From assembly GCF_000013025.1 (NCBI RefSeq), contig NC_008358.1:1116001-1180000 (forward strand): 64,000 nucleotides of DNA, in the 5' to 3' direction. The stretch's first letter is position 1. Each line of letters opens with the position of its first letter. Of this stretch, positions 8,211-15,718 are shown piece by piece. The position numbers and the translations under genes were made by a program. The DNA comes from Hyphomonas neptunium ATCC 15444 (lineage in GTDB: Bacteria > Pseudomonadota > Alphaproteobacteria > Caulobacterales > Hyphomonadaceae). Below the pieces are notes generated by a model that ran no database searches, was not told the origin of the DNA, and worked only from the letters and a program-made list of their open reading frames with translations.

Positions 8211-8399
8211 TCTTTGCGCCAATGGCCAGACCGGATTTTCCGGATGAACGCTGACATGTGCGCGGCCGTTTTTAAACCCGTCCTTACAGGGCATGAGCGG
8301 CCGCGCGCTTGATGCATAGGCAACAGCGCCTCGCAATTGTGCAAAAACTGTCATGAAGGAAATTGACTTTGACCGGACATATTGTAATCAAGGCGACGC

Positions 8400-8415
8400 A
8401 AAAGATATATCATTT
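8400..8415. promoter_or_regulatory. GntR operator 4 (AAAAGATATATCATTT)
   Basis: One mismatch to the perfect palindrome. It lies 45 bases upstream of the ATG of the TonB-dependent receptor and 189 bases from operator 3, so the divergent hydrolase operon and receptor gene each have their own site. Confidence 0.7.
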
Positions 8416-8460
8416 GCGGAGACGGGGGTTGGCTCTGTCTACAGCTCGGGAGGACCCCCA

Positions 8461-10641
8461 ATGGGTTTGAGAACTTCACTTTCAGTGAGCGCGAGCCTTG
8501 CGGTTCTGCTCTCGGGTGCCAGCCTGCTTCCGGCAGTGGCACAGGAAACAGAGGCCGACGAGGCCGATCGCCGCCTTGGCGCCATTACCGTGACCGCTCA
8601 GCGCGTCGAAGAAAACCTGCAGGATGTGCCCGTCGCCGTGACGGCGCTTGATACCGCAATGCTTGAAGACAAGCAGGTCGGCGATCTGCTCGACCTCCAG
8701 TCTGTTGTCCCCAACATCAACATGGCGACCAACACAGGTACGGCCAACGCAGCCCGCATCTTCCTGCGCGGCGTCGGCGAAGATGAAAGCCGCGGCGCGG
8801 TTGATCAGGCTGTCGGCATCTATGTGGACGGCGTTTACGTCGGCCGCTCGGTCGGCTCGCTTTTCGACGTCGTTGACCTGGCCTCGATCGAGGTTCTCCG
8901 TGGTCCGCAAGGCACGCTTTACGGCCGCAACACCATCGGCGGCGCCGTGAAGCTGACCTCCATCAAACCGCAATTCGAAAATTCAGGCGAAGTGCGCACC
9001 ACGGTCGGCAACAATGGCCGCTTTGATGCCCGCGGGACAGCCAACGTCCAGCTTGGCGAGAACTCGGCTTTCCGTCTGACCGGCCTGTTGCGTGAGCGCG
9101 ACGGCTTCCATGACGTGATCCCGAACGGCGCAAATGCCAGCGAACGCCGCGACGATGTTGGCAGCACCCACATCATGGCGCTTCGTGGCAGCTTCTACAC
9201 GGAATTTTCGCCGGAATGGTCGCTGCTCGTGGCCGCTGACCAGACCATCGACCGTTCGGACCCGATCCCGGACTCGGTTGCGCCCGGTGCTGATGCAGAT
9301 GACGACATCTTCACCATCGAGCCCATTCCCGGCACCGTTTGCACACCTGGTTCGACCGCCATCGGTTGTTTCACCGGCTATGATCAGCGCTCCAAATCTG
9401 CCGGTGTTTCGGCAACCATCAAGGGCGATATTGCCGGGCTAGATTTCACCTCGATCAGCGCCTACCGGTCGCTGGAAGACAATCTGGTAACGCGCATCGG
9501 CTCGCCATATAGTCAGCAGACAGACCAGTCCCAGATCAGCCAGGAGTTCACGCTCGGCAGCTCTGGCGATGTCCTCGACTGGCTGATCGGCGGCTTCTAT
9601 TTCAACGAAGATCTGTCGATGGATTCGGTCTTCATCTTCCCGCATGAAATCGACGCTGAAACAGAATCCTACGCTCTGTTCGGTCAGGGCACGTATTCGG
9701 TCACCGATGCGCTCAGCCTGACGGGCGGTGTGCGTTTCACGACGGAGACGAAGGATTTTTCAGGCGCCAACGGTGTCCTGCCCTTCAGCCGGACCGACAG
9801 CGCAGACTATGACAATGTCAGCTACACCATTGGGGCAGACTACCGCTTCAACGACGCCATGCTGGGCTATGCGAAATACTCAACGGGCTTCAAGTCCGGT
9901 GGCTGGTCGCCAGACGCGTTCAGCGCCACGGCCGTCTTCCTCCGCGTCGATGAAGAAACGCTCGACTCTTTCGAGGTGGGCCTGAAGACGGACCTGTTCG
10001 ATGACAAGGTGCGCATCAACACGGCCGCCTTCTTCAACAAGTATGAAGGTCTCCAGATCGGCGCGACGGTTCCGGGCCTTGGCTTCACCCGTTTCAATGT
10101 CGACGAGACAGAGATCATGGGTCTTGAAGTGGAAGGTATCTGGCAGGTTACGGACAATTTCCAGCTGAACGGCAACCTCGGTCTGCTCGATGCGGAATAC
10201 ACCGATATGACCGGCGATCAGGCACGTGGTCTCACCAACAATGGCGCGGGTTGCCCGGCCGGTACGGTGGCTGCGGACAATGCACAGGTCATCGCCTGCG
10301 CGCTGGGCCTCAGCCTCAAGAATGCGCCGGAATATAAAGCAACGCTTGGCGCGCTCTACACGATGTCGTTCTATGATGGCGAGCTCATCTTCTCGGGCGA
10401 TGTCAGCTTCGAGGACGACTCCTGGAGCCTGGTTGCCAACAATCCGGCACATGCTCTGAGCGAAATCCCGACCCTGATGAACGCCCGCGTGAAATATGAA
10501 TCCGCGCAAGGCTGGTCACTCGCTGTCTGGGGCAAGAACCTGTCGGACGAGGAATACTACCGCGCCACCACAGCCGGTTCCTTCTCGACCTATGCCTCCG
10601 AGCCGATCACCTACGGGATCGATCTCGGCTGGAAGTTCTAA
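8461..10641 (+). CDS. TonB-dependent outer-membrane receptor of the GntR regulon
   Basis: A 726-residue receptor. It has a signal peptide (MGLRTSLSVSASLAVLLSGA, cleaved near AVAQ), a TonB-box-like AITVTAQR, then a plug domain (QDVPVAVTALD, VEVLRGPQGTLYGRNTIGGA) and a 22-strand-type barrel ending in an aromatic residue (GIDLGWKF). The ATG at 8461 follows GGGAGGA; an upstream in-frame ATG at 8353 would place the operator inside the gene. Receptors with this plug motif often import large or poorly diffusing organic molecules as well as iron chelates. Here the shared operator links it to the hydrolases, so it probably imports their substrate. A strong terminator follows. Confidence 0.92.
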   Translation: MGLRTSLSVSASLAVLLSGASLLPAVAQETEADEADRRLGAITVTAQRVEENLQDVPVAVTALDTAMLEDKQVGDLLDLQSVVPNINMATNTGTANAARIFLRGVGEDESRGAVDQAVGIYVDGVYVGRSVGSLFDVVDLASIEVLRGPQGTLYGRNTIGGAVKLTSIKPQFENSGEVRTTVGNNGRFDARGTANVQLGENSAFRLTGLLRERDGFHDVIPNGANASERRDDVGSTHIMALRGSFYTEFSPEWSLLVAADQTIDRSDPIPDSVAPGADADDDIFTIEPIPGTVCTPGSTAIGCFTGYDQRSKSAGVSATIKGDIAGLDFTSISAYRSLEDNLVTRIGSPYSQQTDQSQISQEFTLGSSGDVLDWLIGGFYFNEDLSMDSVFIFPHEIDAETESYALFGQGTYSVTDALSLTGGVRFTTETKDFSGANGVLPFSRTDSADYDNVSYTIGADYRFNDAMLGYAKYSTGFKSGGWSPDAFSATAVFLRVDEETLDSFEVGLKTDLFDDKVRINTAAFFNKYEGLQIGATVPGLGFTRFNVDETEIMGLEVEGIWQVTDNFQLNGNLGLLDAEYTDMTGDQARGLTNNGAGCPAGTVAADNAQVIACALGLSLKNAPEYKATLGALYTMSFYDGELIFSGDVSFEDDSWSLVANNPAHALSEIPTLMNARVKYESAQGWSLAVWGKNLSDEEYYRATTAGSFSTYASEPITYGIDLGWKF

Positions 10642-10669
10642 GCTTCACACAAACGCCCTCCCAGAACAG

Positions 10670-10700
10670 AAAAGCCCCGGCAGCGATGCCGGGGCTTTTT
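10670..10700. terminator. Rho-independent terminator after the TonB receptor gene
   Basis: An 11-base GC-rich stem (AAGCCCCGGCA / TGCCGGGGCTT) with loop GCGA, followed by TTTTT and preceded by AAAA. It can serve the receptor gene on the + strand and, with weaker U-tract, the helicase gene ending at 10727 on the - strand. Confidence 0.9.
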
Positions 10701-10726
10701 ACTATGATATGTGCCAGAAGGCCGGA

Positions 10727-12106
10727 TCAGGCGTCCGCACGTTCCTTGAAGCGGCGGGGACGGGCCGCGCCATTGGAAGAGCGCTGGGAATTCTGGCCAG
10801 AAGCATTGGCGCCGCCGCCGGGCGGGCCTTTGCGATGCGGACGGCCAGAGTGCGAGCCGCCCGACTGTGAACCGGATGACTGGCCTTGATAGCCGCCGCC
10901 GCTGCGCGCGCCGCCACGGCCGCCGCCATTGCCCGAACGGTTGCCCTGAGGCTTGCCGGGCTTGCGCAGAGGCTCGTCCGGCAGGCTGACGCCGTTTGGT
11001 GCCAGCTTCAGGCCCGTGAGTTTTTCGATGGCGCGGAGCGTCGGGCGCTCATCGCGCGAGCAGAAGGAGATCGCCACGCCCGAGTTGCCGGCACGGGCGG
11101 TGCGGCCGATGCGGTGTACGAACTGTTCGGGCACATCCGGCAGGTCATAGTTGATGACGTGCGTGAGGGCGTCAACGTGAATGCCGCGGGCGGCAATGTC
11201 GGTCGCCACCAGGATCGGCACGCGGCCCGCCTTGAAGGCCTCGAGGGCTTTCTCCCGCTGGGACTGGCTCTTGTTGCCATGGATGGCAACGGAGTCGATG
11301 TCCGCTTTGGCAAGGCGTTTCACAACGCCGTCTGCGCCATGCTTGGTGCGGGTAAAGACGATCGCTGAGCGCAGTTCCGGATCGCGGATTTTTTCGATCA
11401 GAAGTGAAGCCTTTTCGGGCTGCTCCACAAAGCAGACGCGCTGTTCAATGCGACCTGCCGTAGTGGCTGGCGGCGCAACGGAGACTTCTGCCGGATTACG
11501 CAGGAAGGTCGCCGCCAGCGATTCGACGGCTTTCGGCATGGTGGCCGAGAAGAACAGCGTCTGGCGCTTGGACGGCACATTCTTCGCGATGGCACGAAGG
11601 GCGTGAATGAAGCCAAGGTCCAGCATCTGGTCGGCTTCGTCGAGGATCAGGGTTTCCACCTTGTCGAGTGAAACAGCGCGCTGTTCCATCAGGTCGATCA
11701 GGCGGCCGGGTGTTGCCACCAGGATATGCGCGCCGCGCTCGAGCTGACGGATCTGGCCGCCAATCTTTGCGCCGCCGCACACCATCACGACACGGAGGTT
11801 GAGGCCCGCGCCATAGGTGCCGAAGGAGGTGGCGATCTGGCCGGCCAGTTCGCGCGTTGGTGCAAGCACCAGAACGCGGGTGCCGCGCACAGGTGCAGGG
11901 CTGGCGTTGCGGCTGAGGCGGTCAAGGATCGGGGCTGCGAAGGCAAGGGTCTTGCCTGTACCGGTCTGGGCGAGGCCGACAATGTCGCGGCCCTGGATGA
12001 CCAGAGGTATGGCCTGTTCCTGAATGGGGGTAGGGGCTGTGTAGCCGGCTTTGGTCAAAGACGTGAGAATACGGCCCGTAAGGCCGAGGGATTGGAAATC
12101 GGACAT
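10727..12106 (-). CDS. DEAD-box ATP-dependent RNA helicase (RhlE-like)
   Basis: A 459-residue helicase with the full motif series: Q motif (FQSLGL), AQTGTGKT (Walker A), PTRELAGQ, TPGRLID, DEAD, SAT, then ATDIAARGIHV and HRIGRTARAG. After about residue 375 the tail is low-complexity, rich in Gly, Ser, Arg and Asn (GNGGGRGGARSGGG, GSQSGGSHSGRPHRKG), typical of RNA-binding RhlE/CsdA-type tails. The start is ATG at 12106 (MSDFQSLGL); 19 extra upstream residues are unrelated. The role is probably ribosome assembly or mRNA turnover. The 278 bases upstream (12107-12384) show no gene and should hold its promoter. Confidence 0.92.
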   Translation of the reverse strand: MSDFQSLGLTGRILTSLTKAGYTAPTPIQEQAIPLVIQGRDIVGLAQTGTGKTLAFAAPILDRLSRNASPAPVRGTRVLVLAPTRELAGQIATSFGTYGAGLNLRVVMVCGGAKIGGQIRQLERGAHILVATPGRLIDLMEQRAVSLDKVETLILDEADQMLDLGFIHALRAIAKNVPSKRQTLFFSATMPKAVESLAATFLRNPAEVSVAPPATTAGRIEQRVCFVEQPEKASLLIEKIRDPELRSAIVFTRTKHGADGVVKRLAKADIDSVAIHGNKSQSQREKALEAFKAGRVPILVATDIAARGIHVDALTHVINYDLPDVPEQFVHRIGRTARAGNSGVAISFCSRDERPTLRAIEKLTGLKLAPNGVSLPDEPLRKPGKPQGNRSGNGGGRGGARSGGGYQGQSSGSQSGGSHSGRPHRKGPPGGGANASGQNSQRSSNGAARPRRFKERADA

Positions 12107-12384
12107 GATTACTTTCGTCAAGAAGGCGCCGGACCTGCAACAAGCAGCCAGCGTCGGGGGCAAATAACGGCCCGGCGTGATTCAGGACGTGGGGTGAATT
12201 GTCTCTAAGGAAGGGTCTGGAACGTTTCAGATTGCTCTGACTTGCTCGCTCACGCAGACCCGACCAGGTGGAAAATCCACCCTAACAAGCGGGCCTATGC
12301 GCGCTTTGTGCCCTGAAGTCAAACGATCTTCCCAGCAGGGCATTGCGCCGGATTGGCGCCGTTCCGTAATGGCACACCCGATTG

Positions 12385-13221
12385 TCAGGCATCGGAAGGA
12401 GCATTGGCGCCGTGATAGGCGCGCCAGCATTCAATGCCGGCTTCATTATAGGCGCGCATCGTGGAGACCATCTCCAGAAAGAGGCCCTGATTGCCCAGCT
12501 GGGGCGGCAGCAACGGATCGAAGTTGATCGCGCGGATAGCGGCCTGCCCGATCAACAGCGTCTCGCGTGCCGCTTCTGCAACGGTCAGGCCGGGAAGGCC
12601 TTTCAGGCTTTCCGTCATGGCGCTGATCGCTTCGCGGTAGGATGTCTCAAGCGCCTGGGCCGACCAGAGGCCCGGCCAGCCGCCAATGTCGGGCGCGGAT
12701 ACTTCCAAAACCCTCAGCACAGGCATCGTTGCGTCTGCGCCAATGCCGACAAGATCTTCCCTGTGCGCCTCTATCGCGCGCGCCAGATTTGCCGGGCGCA
12801 CCCAGAGGCCGGCTTCCGCTTCCTGATAGCCAAACAGTGCCAGGGCGCGCTCGCGCGTGCGCAGCTGGCGGCGGTCGCGGCGGCCCAGATGATGGGTCAT
12901 CGCTACCAGCCAGTCGCCGTTCCACGCCACAACCTTGCTGGCGACATCCTGCCATTGCTGAACCCGCCGGGTCAGTGCCTGCGCTTTGCGGCCGGGCACA
13001 TAAACACCGCGTTCCGGGCTCTCCAGCAGGCCATCTTTCAGCAGGCGCGTTGCCGCCACCCGCATCGTTGCCGGTTCGATGTCAAACAGCGCGCCCGCAT
13101 GAATGAGGCTGCCGATCATTTGCCGGTCCGTATCCGTTGAGCTGATCAGCGACAGGATCAGGGCCTTCGCCGTCAGGTCCTGTGGCGTCAATGGATTAAA
13201 ATAATACGTGAATTGACTCAT
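12385..13221 (-). CDS. PaaX-like transcriptional regulator
   Basis: A 278-residue protein resembling PaaX-family repressors. The N-terminal winged helix is at about 15-85 (LTAKALILSLISS, IGSLIHAGALFDIEPATMRVAATRLLKDGLLE), with a central region carrying VVAWNGDWLVAMTHH and a PaaX-like C-terminal domain with LLPPQLGNQGLFLEMV. PaaX senses phenylacetyl-CoA in model bacteria; the ligand here is unknown. It is divergent from the fatty-acid desaturase gene, with 53 bases between starts, so it may regulate it and itself. A small inverted repeat (GTGTT-TCAG-AACAC, 13242-13255) lies in that gap and is a possible operator. Confidence 0.75.
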   Translation of the reverse strand: MSQFTYYFNPLTPQDLTAKALILSLISSTDTDRQMIGSLIHAGALFDIEPATMRVAATRLLKDGLLESPERGVYVPGRKAQALTRRVQQWQDVASKVVAWNGDWLVAMTHHLGRRDRRQLRTRERALALFGYQEAEAGLWVRPANLARAIEAHREDLVGIGADATMPVLRVLEVSAPDIGGWPGLWSAQALETSYREAISAMTESLKGLPGLTVAEAARETLLIGQAAIRAINFDPLLPPQLGNQGLFLEMVSTMRAYNEAGIECWRAYHGANAPSDA

Positions 13222-13274
13222 TGTGCCATTTTAGGTAATAAGTGTTTCAGAACACATAATGGGAGAGGCCGCGC

Positions 13275-14195
13275 ATGCAATCCTTAGCCAAGATTTCCGA
13301 CGTTCTGTCAAAAGACGAGCTGAACATGCTCCGGCAGAAGTCTGACCTGAAGGCGCTGGCGACCCTGGTGTGGAACTGGGGCCTGATCGTTGCGGCCTTC
13401 GCCATCGCCGTCGTGTGGCCAAACCCCCTCACCATTCTCCTCGGCATCCTGATCCTTGGCGGGCGCCAACTTGGCCTCGGCATCATCAATCATGACTGCG
13501 CCCACCACGCCTTCTTCAAGAACAAGGCGGTCGATGAATTTGTTGGCCACTGGATCGTCGGCGCGCCGATGAACATCTCGCTGGCCGCCTATCGCGCCTA
13601 TCACCTGAAACACCACCAGCATGCCGGCACGCCGGACGATCCGGACATCGGCTTCGTCAAGAATTACCCGGTTCCGGCCGAAAGCCTGCGACGCAAATTC
13701 GTGCGCGATCTTACCGGCCAGACCGGCTACCGCGACACGCTGCGCAAGCTTCGCAGCTTCAAACTCTCCCGCCACTGGCCCTGGCTCACCTTCCACATCC
13801 TGCTGCTGGGCACACTGACACTTGCCGGGGCGCCATGGGCATATCTTATGTGGTGGGCGGCGGAAATTTTCGTTTATCCCGCGATCGTCCGCCTCCGGCA
13901 GATCGGTGAACACGGCACCGCGCTGGATCGCACCAGCCGGGACGCGCGCCTGAATACCGGCACGACGACCGCGCCTTTCTGGCAGCGCGTGCTGGTGGCG
14001 CCCAATAATGTGAACTTCCATCTGGAGCATCACCTGTTCGCGCATATCCCACCTTATAACCTCCGCAAGATGCACACGCTCCTGGCCTCCCGCGGCTACT
14101 ATGACGGGGTCGACTGTATCTCGCGGGACTATTTCGACGTGATCCGCCGCGCCGTTCGCAAGGATGCCGCTGCGCCGATGGTGGCCGCAGAATAG
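13275..14195 (+). CDS. Membrane fatty-acid desaturase
   Basis: A 306-residue integral-membrane di-iron desaturase. The three histidine boxes are present: HDCAHH (73-78), HLKHH (110-114) and HLEHH at about 250. Hydrophobic segments lie between (LVWNWGLIVAAFAIAV, LTFHILLLGTLTLAGAPWAYL). The family introduces double bonds or hydroxyls into acyl lipids or related molecules, using O2 and electrons from a ferredoxin- or cytochrome-type donor. The regiospecificity cannot be read. It is divergent from the PaaX-like regulator, which may control it. The ATG at 13275 gives an N-terminus without a signal peptide, as usual for the family. Confidence 0.9.
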   Translation: MQSLAKISDVLSKDELNMLRQKSDLKALATLVWNWGLIVAAFAIAVVWPNPLTILLGILILGGRQLGLGIINHDCAHHAFFKNKAVDEFVGHWIVGAPMNISLAAYRAYHLKHHQHAGTPDDPDIGFVKNYPVPAESLRRKFVRDLTGQTGYRDTLRKLRSFKLSRHWPWLTFHILLLGTLTLAGAPWAYLMWWAAEIFVYPAIVRLRQIGEHGTALDRTSRDARLNTGTTTAPFWQRVLVAPNNVNFHLEHHLFAHIPPYNLRKMHTLLASRGYYDGVDCISRDYFDVIRRAVRKDAAAPMVAAE

Positions 14196-14462
14196 CAGGG
14201 ATTTTCCAGCCGGGCTGTTTGTACGCGGAAAATGCCGTGCACAAACATTCCCGCGAACTCGCCTTGCGACGCGGCGATTGCGAGTGCGGCAGACGGCCGG
14301 ATGAGGTGGTCGACGGTCAGGCAAAGGCCGGTCCCCATCGCCTTCTCTCCCGACCTCTTGGATCTCGAAACAGTGTTGCCCAAAGGGCATGACGGCGCCC
14401 CGCTTGCAAAATGTCCACCACCGGGCAAAAGAGGACATTCCATTCTCAAACAAGGGTTTCCG

Positions 14463-15551
14463 GTGAGCGACAATTCAAAACCCGACCTCGAAGCCGAAAT
14501 CGCGGCCGCCGTGCAGGAAGCCGCAGAATTCAAGCTTCAGGGCCGGGCTACGATCAACGACATCGCGCGCATCGCGAAGGTGTCGAAGAAAACGGTCTCT
14601 CGTGTCATCAATGACAGCCCGCTGGTCAAACAGCGCACCCGCGAAGTCGTAAAGGCTATCATTGCCGAGCTGGGCTATACGCCAGATCCGCAGGCGCGCG
14701 CTCTGGCGCTGCGGCGGTCGTTTCTGGTCGGCCTGGTCTATGACAGTCCCAGCCCGCAATATGTCGTCAACATGCAGCGCGGTATCCTGGACGCGCTTGA
14801 GGATACCGATTTCCAGCTTGTGCTGCGCCCGGTCAGCCGCACGGACGCAAACTATCCTGGCCGCCTCCGCCAGTTCATCCAGCACCACAAGCCGTTTGGC
14901 CTCATCCTGCCGCCGTCGGTGTCCGAGGATGAAGAGTTGTCTCAGATGTTCCGGGATCATGATGTCGACTATGTGCGCATCGCGTCTGGCATGCTGGACG
15001 CGCCCGCGCGGATGATACTGACCCATGACGGCGAAGGCGCGGCCCAGGCGGCGCGCCATTTGTGCGCGCTGGGGCATACGGACATTGCCCATATCCATGG
15101 CCCGGAATCGTTCCGCTGCGCGCATGAGCGCCGCAGCGGGTTCCAGCGCGGCCTTGCCGAGGCGGGTGTTACGCTTCATCCCGAGCTTACGGTCGAGGCG
15201 GGGTATACGTTCGACTCGGGCCTTCTGGCCATGGAGCGCCTGCTTTACGGAAAGCGCCGCCCCACGGCCGTATTTGCGGGCAATGACGAGATGGCAACGG
15301 GCGTTTATGTCGCCGTGCGCAAGGCCGGCCTGCGTATTCCTGAAGATGTGTCCATCGTCGGTTTCGACGACACGCCGATTGCAGGGCGCCTTTGGCCGGC
15401 GCTGACAACCGTGCGGCTGCCGATCCGCGAAATGGGACATGCGGCCGCCCGTCTACTGCTCGACCAGGCTGCGGGGATCGAGCGCGAAGAGGTCACCAGC
15501 TTCACGCCGGAGATAATCGTGCGCGAGTCAACCGCCGCGCCGCTCAGATGA
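14463..15551 (+). CDS. LacI-family transcriptional regulator 1
   Basis: A 362-residue regulator. The LacI helix-turn-helix reads INDIARIAKVSKKTVSRVIN (residues about 30-50), with hinge helix PDPQARALALRR, followed by a periplasmic-binding-like sensor domain (VGLVYDSPSPQYV, FAGNDEMATGVYVA, VGFDDTPIAGRLWPALTTV). The start is taken as GTG at 14463 with AAGGG 6 bases upstream; upstream in-frame residues have no family character. The roughly 28 residues before the HTH form an unusual acidic extension. Family members usually repress sugar-catabolic genes. No obvious sugar pathway adjoins; the next gene is a PEP-carboxylase relative. It is similar in architecture to the second LacI gene at 19850. 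Confidence 0.88.
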   Translation: MSDNSKPDLEAEIAAAVQEAAEFKLQGRATINDIARIAKVSKKTVSRVINDSPLVKQRTREVVKAIIAELGYTPDPQARALALRRSFLVGLVYDSPSPQYVVNMQRGILDALEDTDFQLVLRPVSRTDANYPGRLRQFIQHHKPFGLILPPSVSEDEELSQMFRDHDVDYVRIASGMLDAPARMILTHDGEGAAQAARHLCALGHTDIAHIHGPESFRCAHERRSGFQRGLAEAGVTLHPELTVEAGYTFDSGLLAMERLLYGKRRPTAVFAGNDEMATGVYVAVRKAGLRIPEDVSIVGFDDTPIAGRLWPALTTVRLPIREMGHAAARLLLDQAAGIEREEVTSFTPEIIVRESTAAPLR

Positions 15552-15718
15552 CGCGCCGCTAAGGAGGGGGCCTGCATATCTCTGAAGCGGGTCGCCATAG
15601 CTTGGGGCTTTGCGGCGTGGATCGTACGCCGCGTCAGTCCTGGCCCTCGCTTCTGCGGGACTGGGGCGCTAACAAGGGCATATTCCCCAACGTCACTTCT
15701 GAATACTGAGCCAAACAT

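Noticed and set aside
14410-14439. AATGTCC-N16-GGACATT inverted repeat before the first LacI gene as a member of the GGACA arrays
   Set aside because: Only two copies in inverted orientation, not the phased direct repeats; it could equally be an operator of the LacI gene, but nothing supports either.
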